A stretch of 16,347 nt of DNA from Leptospiraceae bacterium (GCA_020440935.1 JAGRNC010000010.1:1-16347), one strand, 5' to 3'. Shown: positions 1 to 8,084, counted from the first letter of the stretch. Numbers and translations are program-made. Notes: generated by a model not told the origin, from the sequence alone.

Positions 1-240
1 AACGAATCCCAGCAATTCGTCGCGTAACGGCCCGCTGCCGTGCAGAACTCGAACCCCGGGAAGCTCTTCTCTGGACATTCGCCGACCGGTGGGATCGACA
101 ATGTGCAGCACAGTTTCGGATGTATGCTTTCCCACCAGTCCTCGGCCCTGTTCGCCGATGATTTGCTCCATGCGGGCATTGGCATGAATAATCCTACCCG
201 TGGCATCCAGCACCAAATAACCCGATCCCGTATCTTCCAT
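1..240 (-). CDS. PAS-domain protein, N-terminal part (runs off the left edge)
   Basis: The first 80 residues of a minus-strand protein are visible and the frame is open to base 1. They read as a PAS sensory fold: a YLVLDATGRI strand, then HANARMEQIIG, the usual 'G-x-I-x-x-x-N' PAS entry, and later DPTGRRMSREELP. PAS domains bind small ligands or cofactors and typically feed a histidine kinase, diguanylate cyclase or sigma-54 regulator. The output domain lies outside the window, so the class cannot be told. The ATG at 240 is preceded closely by GGG. A TTG at 252 in the same frame follows AGGA at a spacing of four bases and would add MGSG. There is no membrane segment in the visible part. PAS assignment is fairly sure, the rest unknown. 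Confidence 0.7.
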   Translation of the reverse strand, partial: MEDTGSGYLVLDATGRIIHANARMEQIIGEQGRGLVGKHTSETVLHIVDPTGRRMSREELPGVRVLHGSGPLRDELLGFV

Positions 241-475
241 TCCCGAACCCAATGCGTCCTATCTATTTCGGACGAAATTTAATGCGCAAATACGCAATGG
301 CAATTAGCAATTTGCAGCAAGAGCGAAATTAACTCTTAAGGAGACGTTCGTCCGGCACGGGGCCTTAGCATCAGGGTTTGCTTCAGCGGCAGATACACCT
401 TTGCAGAGAGTGACCGCTCCCGAAGGCACCGACGAAGCGATTGACCCCCAGAGCAAGCCAGCTTGCACTGTAGCC
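241..475. other. Intergenic region between divergent PAS gene and purD
   Basis: This 235-bp region separates the two divergent genes. Bases 275-335 are AT-rich and the likely place for promoters, but no clear -35/-10 pair could be assigned. An inverted repeat CGTCC/GGACG (255-259 and 270-274, 10-bp loop) lies just upstream of the PAS start. A strong Shine-Dalgarno-like AAGGAG at 338-343 has no ATG, GTG or TTG at a usable distance. The purD frame is open back to base 308 without an ATG. No purine riboswitch, T-box or tRNA fold was recognised. Confidence 0.5.
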
Positions 476-1732
476 ATGAAGATTGCACTCATCGGATCCG
501 GCGGACGCGAGCATGCACTGTACTGGAAACTGAAGCAGACAGCATCCGAAGTTCATGTATTTCCGGGAAATGCAGGGATTCCTGCCGCGGATCGGCGAAA
601 AGAGCCGTCCTATGGATCCGACTTTGGAGCGCTAAAAGAGTATCTGATTAGCAATAAATACGAGTTAGTTGTCGTTGGTCCGGAACAACCCCTGGTGGAT
701 GGAATCGCCGATTCTCTGGAAGGCAATATCCCTGTATTCGGCCCCAAGGCGTCCGCCGCCCGCATCGAAGGGTCCAAGGAATGGGCCAAGTATTTTATGC
801 AGAAGTACAGGATTCCCACTGCCCGCTCCATTGCCTGCGAAACGGTGGAAGAAGGCTACGAAGCGCTGGAGCAAATGCCGTCGCCGTATGTGGTCAAAGC
901 GGACGGTCTGGCCGCGGGAAAAGGAGTCACCGTTACAAATAGCATTAAAGAGGCGCGCCATGCAATCCACGATTGCCTGGAAAGGAAGGTCTTTGGGGAT
1001 TCGGGAAACACGGTCATCGTGGAGGAGTTCCTCAAAGGAAAAGAGGCCTCGGTGTTCGCCCTTTGCGACGGAAAGCGTGCCGTGCCATTCCGGGCCGCTC
1101 GGGACCATAAGCGCGCCCACGACGGCGATGAAGGACCCAATACGGGCGGAATGGGAGCGGTAACGCCCGTAGAATACATCTCTGATAACCTGATGGCCAG
1201 GATCCAGAAAGAAGTTCTGGATCGGGCCATGAATGGATTTCGCGAAGAGGGATGCGCTTATCGTGGATTGCTCTACGCGGGACTGATGATCGATGGCGAC
1301 AAAGTCAACGTAGTGGAGTTTAACTGTCGCTTTGGCGATCCGGAAACCCAGGCCTTACTGCCCGTACTGGACGAAGATCTGGCCGCCCTGTTCCTGCAAT
1401 GCGCTACGGGAGATTTGCAAGTAGATCGTCTTCGATTCATGGATCTGTCCAGTATCATTGTAGTCGTCGCCGCCGATGGGTATCCAGGGAGCTACAAAAA
1501 GGGTTTGGATATGACTCCGCTTATGCAGACCGAGACCGAACAAGATCTACTGGTGTTTCATGCAGGAACGGAAATGGAAAACGACAAAGTTGTGAGCACG
1601 GGAGGTCGTATAGCAGGAGTGGTAGCATCGGGCCGATCCGTGGCCGATGCGCGAAGCCGGGCCTACGCTCTTTTGCAGAGCAACCCGGTGGATGGAACTT
1701 TTTACCGAAAGGATATCGGATCACTGAGCTAA
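476..1732 (+). CDS. purD: Phosphoribosylamine-glycine ligase (GAR synthetase)
   Basis: PurD joins glycine to 5-phosphoribosylamine with ATP to give GAR, the second step of de novo purine synthesis in the cytoplasm. The 418-residue product has the family's usual length. The N-terminal domain opens with MKIALIGSGGREHAL and has VVVGPEQPLVDG near residue 66. The ATP-grasp part shows VKADGLAAGKGV (140-151), RDHKRAHDGDEGPNTGGMGA (209-228), YRGLLYAGLM (262-271) and the metal-binding VVEFNCRFGDPETQ (279-292). The start is set at ATG 476 because it begins exactly at the conserved N-terminus; the 25 codons before it lack an ATG and family similarity. No good Shine-Dalgarno sequence precedes the ATG, which is odd. 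It stands alone rather than with other pur genes and converges with the antiporter operon, 34 bp away. Confidence 0.97.
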   Translation: MKIALIGSGGREHALYWKLKQTASEVHVFPGNAGIPAADRRKEPSYGSDFGALKEYLISNKYELVVVGPEQPLVDGIADSLEGNIPVFGPKASAARIEGSKEWAKYFMQKYRIPTARSIACETVEEGYEALEQMPSPYVVKADGLAAGKGVTVTNSIKEARHAIHDCLERKVFGDSGNTVIVEEFLKGKEASVFALCDGKRAVPFRAARDHKRAHDGDEGPNTGGMGAVTPVEYISDNLMARIQKEVLDRAMNGFREEGCAYRGLLYAGLMIDGDKVNVVEFNCRFGDPETQALLPVLDEDLAALFLQCATGDLQVDRLRFMDLSSIIVVVAADGYPGSYKKGLDMTPLMQTETEQDLLVFHAGTEMENDKVVSTGGRIAGVVASGRSVADARSRAYALLQSNPVDGTFYRKDIGSLS

Positions 1733-1766
1733 GCCCGTTAAACTCAGCTTCGACGTTCCGTCCTTT

Positions 1767-3515
1767 CTATCGAAACAGAAGGTAGATACCCAGAATTAAG
1801 GAGACGAAGAGTACAGTTCCCATGGCAGTTCCCATGGCCGGACCAAAACGATAGGCGCGGTACTCCTTTCCATGCAGCCAGGCCAATGGGTTTCGAAACC
1901 CTTCGCTTAAAGCGCCAGCAATGTATTCCAGTCCATCGGAAAGCCAGGAAAATATCTCGGCCACCACGCGTACCAGCCGAACTCCAAACCAATGGCCGGG
2001 CTTTCTGTAAAACCAGTCCACATCCAGGGTAATCCCTGGCCACTCTGCCAGCCGATCTTTAATCAGATAGAAGCCCGCGAAAGCCAGGACTAAGATCTGC
2101 GTGGTTTCTACCAGATGGTATACCGTGAACGGATTGTAATGGTTCGCATACGGTAACTGATCATAGAGAATCCATGGATAAACGCCGGTTCCAACACATA
2201 GCCCGGCCGCCAGAATCATCGCAATGGTCATATTCCGGGGGATGCGCCCGGCATCAATGGGCTCGGACGAATGGCCATGGCTGGCATGTCGGCCCCCCGG
2301 CGGGGCAATCCAGGTAAAGTAAGGCAACTTTAAGCCTGTATGGAGGAAGGAACCCACCGATGCCCCTAAAAGAATCAGGACAATCCATTCCTGATGCGCT
2401 TCGCCAGCTGCGCTAATAATCATAGACTTACTGATAAAACCATTAAAGAGCGGCGCTCCGGCGATGGATGCCCCGCCCACAAAGTACAGTAACATTACCC
2501 AGCGCAATTTTCCTGCCAGTCCTCCCAGTTCGGAAAGCCGATGCCTTCCTGTGGACTGGATCACCGCTCCTGCGGCCATGAATAGTAGCGATTTATAGAG
2601 TATGTGACTGAAAGCATGAGTGGCGGCTCCATTGAGCGCCATCTCCGTTCCGATTCCAATGGCCACCACCATATAGCCCAACTGCGATATGATACTAAAT
2701 GCAAGAATCTCTCGAATATCGTCTACAATCAGCGCGTAGATCGATCCATAGATGGCCATGATTGCGCCCATCCAGATGAGCGCTTCCCAACCCGGATACA
2801 AACGAATCAGAAGATAAATGGCCGATTTGGTGGTTAGTGCGCTCATGAATACTGCGCCTGTTACAGTGGCCTTTGGGTAGGCATCAGAAATCCATGCGTG
2901 CAGCGGAGGCATGGCGGTGTTCAGGCCGATGCCAATGAGCATAAGCCAGGCCGATGCAGAATTGGAAGGGGAAATGGCTTCCAGCGCAATAGAGCCGGTG
3001 GCATTGATGTGCATCAAAATCCCGGCGAAAAGCAGGCCGCCGCCCAAAAAGTGCATGGCCAGATACCGCATGCCCGCCGCATCGGATTGTTCGGTCCGGC
3101 TGGCCCACACCAGAAAAGTGGAACTAATGGCCATTACTTCCCAGAATACAAAGGCAGTGAAGAAATCGCCGGCCAGAGTCAGCCCCAGGGCGCCGGAAAG
3201 GTAGAGCAATGCTGAAACTTGCTGTACTCGATCACGGATATGAAGAGCGTATATGCCGCCCACAATGCCTACAATGGAGAAGACCGTGCCAAAAATGCGC
3301 GCCAGAGAGTCGATGTGAGCCAGGGTAAGATGGTAACTTGCAAAGCTCAAAGTTTGGATGTATCCATCGGGATGGATCCATAAAAGCGCCAGAGCGGCGG
3401 CCGGGAAGAGAGGGAATACCCAGCCGCGTAATCGGGCCGGAAAGCCAAACATTACCAATGCGCCAACGATCAGAACTAGCGCGGGGTGGAGCAACAGAGC
3501 GATGGGATCAATCAT
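1767..3515 (-). CDS. Third NuoL/M/N-type antiporter subunit of the Mrp-like complex (MrpD family)
   Basis: This 582-residue polytopic membrane protein of the proton-conducting antiporter family is the last gene of the operon. It shows the TM5 Glu in FVFWEVMAISS (E126), PPLHAWISDAYP (203-214), the TM8 Lys in SALTTKSAIY (K230), FSHILYKSLLFMAAG (302-316) and PLFNGFISKS (355-364). The family normally has a Lys in TM7 in the context GLKA; here the sequence is GIGLNTAMPPLH, with Asn at 199. I recall this Asn-containing variant ('NAAVPPLHAWL') from a known MrpD subclass, so it may be a subclass hallmark rather than a defect. The C-terminus is about 85 residues longer than in the two sister subunits. 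ATG 3515 follows GGGGAG seven bases upstream and overlaps the preceding gene by 8 bp. The exact ion specificity cannot be read from sequence. Confidence 0.88.
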   Translation of the reverse strand: MIDPIALLLHPALVLIVGALVMFGFPARLRGWVFPLFPAAALALLWIHPDGYIQTLSFASYHLTLAHIDSLARIFGTVFSIVGIVGGIYALHIRDRVQQVSALLYLSGALGLTLAGDFFTAFVFWEVMAISSTFLVWASRTEQSDAAGMRYLAMHFLGGGLLFAGILMHINATGSIALEAISPSNSASAWLMLIGIGLNTAMPPLHAWISDAYPKATVTGAVFMSALTTKSAIYLLIRLYPGWEALIWMGAIMAIYGSIYALIVDDIREILAFSIISQLGYMVVAIGIGTEMALNGAATHAFSHILYKSLLFMAAGAVIQSTGRHRLSELGGLAGKLRWVMLLYFVGGASIAGAPLFNGFISKSMIISAAGEAHQEWIVLILLGASVGSFLHTGLKLPYFTWIAPPGGRHASHGHSSEPIDAGRIPRNMTIAMILAAGLCVGTGVYPWILYDQLPYANHYNPFTVYHLVETTQILVLAFAGFYLIKDRLAEWPGITLDVDWFYRKPGHWFGVRLVRVVAEIFSWLSDGLEYIAGALSEGFRNPLAWLHGKEYRAYRFGPAMGTAMGTVLFVSLILGIYLLFR

Positions 3516-3717
3516 AGTAATGCTCCCCGCGTCTCAGTAGTCGGCGCAAACCGATGGATAAGAGTAGCAGACCGATGGAGATAGCAAGACCAAACAATCC
3601 ATAGAAAATCGGTATCGAATTCCACCAATGGTGCTGTTCACCCGAAAGCATGGTGAACTCCACGACAACACTGGCGGCCAGAAGCAAAAAAAGTAGAATG
3701 GAAAAGAGGGTCTTCAT
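3508..3717 (-). CDS. Small two-helix membrane protein inside the mrp operon
   Basis: The 69-residue product has an N-terminal hydrophobic helix (about 3-24), a short loop with EQHHWWNSIPIFYG (27-40), a second helix (about 38-58) and a basic tail RRLLRR. ATG 3717 has AGGAG seven bases upstream, shares one base with the stop codon of the preceding subunit, and its own end overlaps the next start by 8 bp. This tight packing, together with the signal for translation, argues that it is a real gene. From memory, small proteins with a 'WW-x-x-IP-x-FY' loop accompany multi-MrpD operons in other bacteria, but no function is known to me. It may be an accessory or assembly subunit holding the two flanking antiporter subunits; that is inference. 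Confidence 0.8.
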   Translation of the reverse strand: MKTLFSILLFLLLAASVVVEFTMLSGEQHHWWNSIPIFYGLFGLAISIGLLLLSIGLRRLLRRGEHYYD

Positions 3718-5207
3718 TATCGCACTCCTACAGGGGCCGCCGGAAATAACGAATGCGCCACCGTTCCAGCAAGGTCAAAAAAGTGAAAAAACAGGTTTGG
3801 ATAAATCCCAAAAGCAATGGATAGAGTAGCGGTAAGAACCAGCGGGGCTACCATCCAGGGCGAGGCCTCCTTTTTCCCTTCCAGGCCTTCTGGCTTACCA
3901 AAATAGGCTCTTCGCACAATCGGAAAGAAGTATCCAAGATTCAAAAGACCGCTGAGCACCAGAATGATCAACGGGGCCAGTCTGTGGGCTTCCAGAGAGC
4001 CCAGAGCAAGATACCATTTGCTTACAAATCCATTGATGGGCGGCATTCCGGCAAGGCCCATGGAACCCACGGTGAAAGCCGCCATAGTCCAGGGCATCAC
4101 CTTGGCGATTCCATTTAGTTCGCTGATGTTTTCGCGATGCAGATTTACATAGATGGCGCCCGCCGAGAAGAACAAGGTGATCTTCATGGTGGCATGCGCG
4201 GCAATATGCAGAATGGCTCCTTTCATGCCGAGCGGACTGAGCATTGCCGCGCCCAGAACGATATAGGAAAGATGGCCAACTGTGGAATAAGCAAGCCTTC
4301 GCTTCAAGTTGTCCTGCTGGAATGCAAGCAGCGATGCCAGAAGTATTGTGGTACCCGCAAAGAGCATTAGAATATCGTTTAATCCCAGCTCCGCCATGAC
4401 TTCCGGACCGAATACAAAACCGACCACTCTGATTACGCCAAAGACACCCGATTTAACCACGGCCACGGCGTGAAGCAGAGAGCTCACCGGCGTCGGCGCC
4501 GCCATGGCCGAAGGTAGCCAGGAATGAAAAGGCATGATGCCGGCCTTCACTCCGACGGCGGCCAGATAGAGTAAAAAAATACTGACAACGACTACCGAGG
4601 AAACGGCGGCATTGGCGAAAATCCCGCCTGGTTTAAAATCTACAGAACCAGTGTAGATATATGTTAGCGCGACAGCGGTAAGCAGTAGCAATCCCGCGGT
4701 CAATGTGTATGCCAGGTATTTTCTACCTGCATCGATAGCCTTTTTCGATTCCTTGTGCACCACCAGCGGATACGTGGCCAGCGTAAGAAGTTCGTAGAAC
4801 AACAAGAAAGTTACCAGGTTTCCGCTAAATGCAATACCCAGGGTTGCAGTCAGACAGACGGCGAAACTGGCAAAGTAGCGTGTCTGATGCTTTTCTCCTG
4901 CCCCTCGCATGTAGCCGATGGAGTAGAATGATGTAAAGATCCAGAGGCCTGCCGCGACTACCGCAAAGTAGGTCCCAAAGGGATCGGCGCGAAATAGAAT
5001 CGGAATTCCTGGAAGTATTTCAAACAGCGCAATCTGGAGCACATGCCCCTGCAGCACTTCCTGCAATATCCAGAGCACCAGGCCGAACTTGATAACCCCT
5101 GCAAGAATGGTCCAGAATTCGCGGAGGTTTCGATGCCTGGCCGAAAGAACAATGAATGGCACCGCCATCAGACCAGTAAAAACTGCGTAAAGAGGTAACA
5201 TTTCCAT
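3717..5207 (-). CDS. MrpA-N/NuoL-like antiporter subunit
   Basis: This 496-residue integral membrane protein has about 14 hydrophobic segments. The NuoL/MrpA flavour shows in KAGIMPFHSWLPSAM followed by AAPTPVSSLLHA (about 221-247), whereas the neighbour at 5211-6701 is MrpD-like. Expected proton-path residues are present: Glu139 in LLFYELLTLATYP, Lys221 in GVKAG, His228, Lys252 in VVKSG, and Lys in NGFVSKWYL. It lacks the long C-terminal part of a classical MrpA. The missing DUF4040 and MbhE-like domains are encoded separately upstream at 7839-8084 and 7496-7795. ATG 5207 follows AGGAAGG and starts three bases after the preceding stop; its stop overlaps the next ATG by one base. It could also be annotated as a second MrpD. 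Confidence 0.9.
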   Translation of the reverse strand: MEMLPLYAVFTGLMAVPFIVLSARHRNLREFWTILAGVIKFGLVLWILQEVLQGHVLQIALFEILPGIPILFRADPFGTYFAVVAAGLWIFTSFYSIGYMRGAGEKHQTRYFASFAVCLTATLGIAFSGNLVTFLLFYELLTLATYPLVVHKESKKAIDAGRKYLAYTLTAGLLLLTAVALTYIYTGSVDFKPGGIFANAAVSSVVVVSIFLLYLAAVGVKAGIMPFHSWLPSAMAAPTPVSSLLHAVAVVKSGVFGVIRVVGFVFGPEVMAELGLNDILMLFAGTTILLASLLAFQQDNLKRRLAYSTVGHLSYIVLGAAMLSPLGMKGAILHIAAHATMKITLFFSAGAIYVNLHRENISELNGIAKVMPWTMAAFTVGSMGLAGMPPINGFVSKWYLALGSLEAHRLAPLIILVLSGLLNLGYFFPIVRRAYFGKPEGLEGKKEASPWMVAPLVLTATLSIAFGIYPNLFFHFFDLAGTVAHSLFPAAPVGVR

Positions 5208-5210
5208 CGT

Positions 5211-6701
5211 TTACCTTCCTGCCGCCAATTCCACCGGAATGATTTTCTGGATATAATCTACCAACCAGACGTTACCAAGACCAAATACCAGAAGCAACAC
5301 AGCGAGCCCCAGAGCCGGCCATGCCAGACTGGCGGATTCCTGCGATGGAATCCGAGAATCCCCGTCTTCGCGTCCGGGATTCTTCAAATAGACCTTCTCA
5401 ATGATTCGAAAGAAGTACACTGCATTCAGCAGCGAACTTGCCAGAAGCACCACGAGAAACAGTATCTGTCCGGTTTCAAGCGAACCGATGGCCAGATACC
5501 ATTTGCTGAAGAAACCGGCCATAGGCGGAAGGCCAATCATGGACACGGCACACAGAGTAAATGCTGCCATGGTCCACGGATACTTTCGGTGAAACGTATG
5601 ATCAAACTGCCGAATGTCGCTGTGTCCGGCCTTAAGCCGAATATTGGCAGATACTAGAAAAAGACCCGCTTTCATGATCGCATGATAGAGTATATGCAAT
5701 AGCGCGCCAACAAATGCGATGGGACTGCCCATCGTAAATCCCATGAAGATATAACCAATCTGCGACACGGAGCTGTAGGCCAACATTCGTTTCTGCTCCC
5801 ATTGTCCAATCGCCATAATTGAGCCGTAAATGATGCCCGCGGCCGCCAGCATACTTAAAATCGTAGTTACAGGGATCACTGCGTTTACATTGTCCACGCC
5901 AAAGACAAACAGTACCAAACGAATGACTACATAAGCCGCTACCTTCGTTCCGATGGGAGCAATCAGGGCAGTGGAAGTGGACGATGCATGGGTGTAGGCG
6001 TCGGGTAGCCAGCCATGCATCGGAAAAAGCGCCGCCTTCAATCCGATCCCCACGATCATCAACAAAACTCCGGTGATAATGGCAGGCTGGGTGGCCACAC
6101 GTGGCATGATTCCCTGAAAATCGATCATATTCAGGGTGCCGGCCACGTTGTATAGAAAGCCAAGGCCCAATAAGTACAGCGAACCACCTACCGTCCCAAT
6201 AATTAAATACCGAAAAGCAGCAAAAGGTGCAGGCCGACCGCCGATGGCAATCAAAGCATAACTGGCTAAGGAAGAGATCTCAAGAAATACAAAGAGGGTA
6301 AACATATCTCCCGTGAGCACCATGCCATTGAAGCCAAATAGCAACAGCATACATACAGTGTAGAAGGGCATCTGCTTGTGCGGAAATTCCCGGGGATACA
6401 CTCGCCGCGAATGGATAAGCACAACCACTGCAACGCTATTGATAACTGCCAAAAGGAAAGCAGAGAGCCCATCGTAGACGAATTCAATTCCGATGGGCGG
6501 CTTCCAGTCGGCCATGAAATATCGGATGGGGCCGTCCGGAATAACAAACAGGAATCCGTAAATCGAAAGCCCCGCAACAATCAATGCGAACAGAGATGCC
6601 AGAGGCTGCGAAAGCTCCTCTTTAATGAGAGCCGCAAGCGGAAGAATCAGTGCAGCCGCCAGAAAGATCAAAGGGATGATGATGGGCAAATGGTGAATCA
6701 T
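5211..6701 (-). CDS. mrpD: Mrp antiporter subunit D
   Basis: This 496-residue membrane protein of the MrpD/NuoN-M family is one of the proton/cation translocating subunits of the Mrp complex in the inner membrane. It has TM5 Glu141 in LFVFLEISSLASYAL, TM7 Lys222 in GIGLKAALFPMHGWLPDAY (218-236), THASSTSTALIAPIGTK with Lys253, LLHILYHAIMKAGLF in the TM10-11 region and PPMAGFFSKWYL near TM12. These are the residues needed for proton transfer in the family. ATG 6701 overlaps the mrpC stop in an ATGA junction, so translation is probably coupled; its own Shine-Dalgarno is poor (GGA about 11 bases away). The region around DSRIPSQESAS is a polar loop before the last helix. Confidence 0.95.
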   Translation of the reverse strand: MIHHLPIIIPLIFLAAALILPLAALIKEELSQPLASLFALIVAGLSIYGFLFVIPDGPIRYFMADWKPPIGIEFVYDGLSAFLLAVINSVAVVVLIHSRRVYPREFPHKQMPFYTVCMLLLFGFNGMVLTGDMFTLFVFLEISSLASYALIAIGGRPAPFAAFRYLIIGTVGGSLYLLGLGFLYNVAGTLNMIDFQGIMPRVATQPAIITGVLLMIVGIGLKAALFPMHGWLPDAYTHASSTSTALIAPIGTKVAAYVVIRLVLFVFGVDNVNAVIPVTTILSMLAAAGIIYGSIMAIGQWEQKRMLAYSSVSQIGYIFMGFTMGSPIAFVGALLHILYHAIMKAGLFLVSANIRLKAGHSDIRQFDHTFHRKYPWTMAAFTLCAVSMIGLPPMAGFFSKWYLAIGSLETGQILFLVVLLASSLLNAVYFFRIIEKVYLKNPGREDGDSRIPSQESASLAWPALGLAVLLLVFGLGNVWLVDYIQKIIPVELAAGR

Positions 6702-7066
6702 TGAATTTTGTCCAGAAGCTCCTTTTCCTCAAGTGTGCGATACCGATTCCAGATGGTAATCAGAAGCGAAAAGGCAACCCCCAGAGTGGCCACGCCAACA
6801 ACGATTGCAGTGAGCATCAATGTGTGCGGCAGCGGGTTCAGATAATTTGCGGTTTGCTCCACCGGTAAGGCCGGGTCGCGCACCGGCACAGTGGCATTGG
6901 GGCGCGATGCCAGCGAAACGTAGAAAATGACGATCGATGATTGGACAATGGTCAGACCGATCATCTTCTTAACCAGGTTTCGCTTTACCATAACTCCATA
7001 GAGTCCAATGCAGAGCAAAAGCAGAGTTAGCCAGTAAGCAAAATGTCCCAGAAAGAACTCAAACAT
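6698..7066 (-). CDS. mrpC: Mrp antiporter subunit C (NuoK-like)
   Basis: This small three-helix membrane subunit is homologous to NuoK. The 122-residue protein has helices near 8-26, 35-53 and 82-106. The family signature before the third helix, normally D-P-L-P-Q, is NPLPHTLMLTAIVVG (77-91) here. The start is chosen as ATG 7066, which has GGGGTGAGG just upstream and fits the family N-terminus; a GTG three codons earlier (7075) is the alternative. The gene begins within the last codons of mrpB and ends in an ATGA overlap with mrpD. The C-terminal tail is charged (YRTLEEKELLDKIQ). Confidence 0.93.
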   Translation of the reverse strand: MFEFFLGHFAYWLTLLLLCIGLYGVMVKRNLVKKMIGLTIVQSSIVIFYVSLASRPNATVPVRDPALPVEQTANYLNPLPHTLMLTAIVVGVATLGVAFSLLITIWNRYRTLEEKELLDKIQ

Positions 7067-7499
7067 GATCCTCACCCCGCGTCAGGTTGTCGTAGATCAT
7101 GATCAAAATCGCCATCACCGCCAGACTAATACCGATTTCAATGATCAGAAGTCCGTAGTAGCGGAGCATCACAGGATCGATACCCGGATTGGGAAGATGG
7201 CCATAGTCCAGAAACTGGCCGCCAAAGAATAAGGCCGTTAGCCCCGTGGCGAAATAAATGAAGATACCCGCGGCAGCCAGCGGAGTTGTGACCATTTCGC
7301 GCACCTGCAATCCTGCCACAGCGTTGCCCCCGGCAATGCGAATCAGCAGAACGGAGGATGCAAGCAATGCTCCACCCTGGAAACCGCCGCCCGGACTATA
7401 GTGGCCATGAAAGACTACATACAGACCAAACAGCATGATATACGGACTGAGCAATCGCGCTCCCAACAGAATAATGGGACTGTCCATTTGATTCTTCAT
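7059..7499 (-). CDS. mrpB: Mrp antiporter subunit B (MnhB domain)
   Basis: This 146-residue membrane protein matches the MnhB family. It shows the hallmark GHYSPGGGFQGGALLASSVLL (residues 32-52), preceded by SPYIMLFGLYVVFHG. Four hydrophobic helices follow, and it ends in IYDNLTRGEDHV. MrpB is a structural membrane subunit of the Mrp complex, needed for assembly and activity rather than being a pump itself. ATG 7499 has GGAG nine bases upstream and overlaps the stop of the MbhE-like gene (ATGA). The MrpC start lies inside its final codons. The order 'MrpA C-terminal domains, then B, then C, then D' is the classical Mrp order, which supports the assignment. Confidence 0.95.
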   Translation of the reverse strand: MKNQMDSPIILLGARLLSPYIMLFGLYVVFHGHYSPGGGFQGGALLASSVLLIRIAGGNAVAGLQVREMVTTPLAAAGIFIYFATGLTALFFGGQFLDYGHLPNPGIDPVMLRYYGLLIIEIGISLAVMAILIMIYDNLTRGEDHV

Positions 7500-7795
7500 C
7501 GTTTTCGTCTCCTGCGCAGAATCAAAATGGTGATCAGTCCGGCTGTATAGATGACGGTTTCTTCTCCCAGAGTATCCAGGCTACGATAGTCTCCCAGAAC
7601 CACGGTAACCATATTGGGAGTATGGGCATCGTGGTAAGCATGGGAAATATAGTACTCCCCGGCGTCGATTTTGCCAGTATCTCCGCGGCTCAGAGCCCTC
7701 CGTGTCTCGGTTTGTCCGCGATAGGGCATATCGGTGGAACCATATACAAGAAGGCCAAAAAACATTGCGATCAAGATGATGTAGAGCTTGTTCAA
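7496..7795 (-). CDS. MbhE-like subunit (free-standing MrpA C-terminal domain)
   Basis: The 99-residue protein has two hydrophobic helices (about 3-18 and 78-93) flanking a periplasmic-type loop with HDAHTPNMVTVVLGDYRSLDTLGEETV. The pattern 'N-x-V-T-x-V-L-x-D-x-R-x-x-D-T-x-G-E' followed by a helix is typical of the MbhE domain that ends MrpA and of MbhE in membrane-bound hydrogenases. The start is a TTG at 7795, five bases after a perfect AGGAGG; longer reading back to 7879 would overlap the previous gene and add a hydrophilic N-terminus without family character. The tail is very basic (RRRRKR). It lies between the DUF4040 gene and mrpB, as the domain does in a classical MrpA. Confidence 0.85.
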   Translation of the reverse strand: MNKLYIILIAMFFGLLVYGSTDMPYRGQTETRRALSRGDTGKIDAGEYYISHAYHDAHTPNMVTVVLGDYRSLDTLGEETVIYTAGLITILILRRRRKR

Positions 7796-7800
7796 ATCGG

Positions 7801-7806
7801 CCTCCT
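7801..7806 (-). promoter_or_regulatory. Strong ribosome binding site that fixes a TTG start
   Basis: The minus strand reads AGGAGG here, five bases before TTG at 7795. It is the best Shine-Dalgarno match around this gene and is the reason for choosing TTG rather than an upstream start. Confidence 0.75.
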
Positions 7807-7838
7807 GTTGCCTTTTTCCGCCATCGAATCTCTCATGA

Positions 7839-8084
7839 TCAATCCCCTGTTTTGCTGGTCGTCTGATAGAGCGCGACAATGAACAGAATACCGGTGACGC
7901 CGGCCCCTACCACGGCTTCGGTGAATCCCACATCCACCGCGCCCATGGTTACAAAGAGCAGCGCGCTGGAGAAGGAGAACACCGTAAGCATCACCACTGC
8001 CACCAGGAGATTTCGAGACTCCAGCGCTACAATAGCCATCAAGACTATGAAGAGCATGAGTATTAGTTCCAGTTCCCAGTTCAT
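7839..8084 (-). CDS. DUF4040 subunit (MrpA C-terminal / MbhD-like)
   Basis: This 81-residue, almost wholly hydrophobic protein has three helices. The core reads LESRNLLVAVVMLTVFSFSSALLFVTMGAVDVGFTEA in essence (about 22-58), ending with VGAGVTGILFIVALYQT. 'D-V-x-x-T-E-A-x-x-G-A-G' is the hallmark of the DUF4040 domain found in the C-terminal half of MrpA and as a separate hydrogenase/antiporter subunit; here T is preceded by F (VGFTEA). It starts at ATG 8084, overlapping the mrpG stop (ATGA), with GAAGAAG upstream. A 43-bp gap to the next gene is the only real spacing in the operon. Databases may label such proteins 'subunit B'; I see it as the MrpA-derived domain. Confidence 0.85.
   Translation of the reverse strand: MNWELELILMLFIVLMAIVALESRNLLVAVVMLTVFSFSSALLFVTMGAVDVGFTEAVVGAGVTGILFIVALYQTTSKTGD

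Noticed and set aside
241..475. Purine riboswitch or small RNA upstream of purD.
   Set aside because: No conserved riboswitch core or convincing helix set was seen.
665..1230. Two long open frames on the minus strand inside purD (665-1120 and 856-1230).
   Set aside because: They are antisense to a strongly conserved enzyme, have no family character and no ribosome sites; they reflect codon bias.
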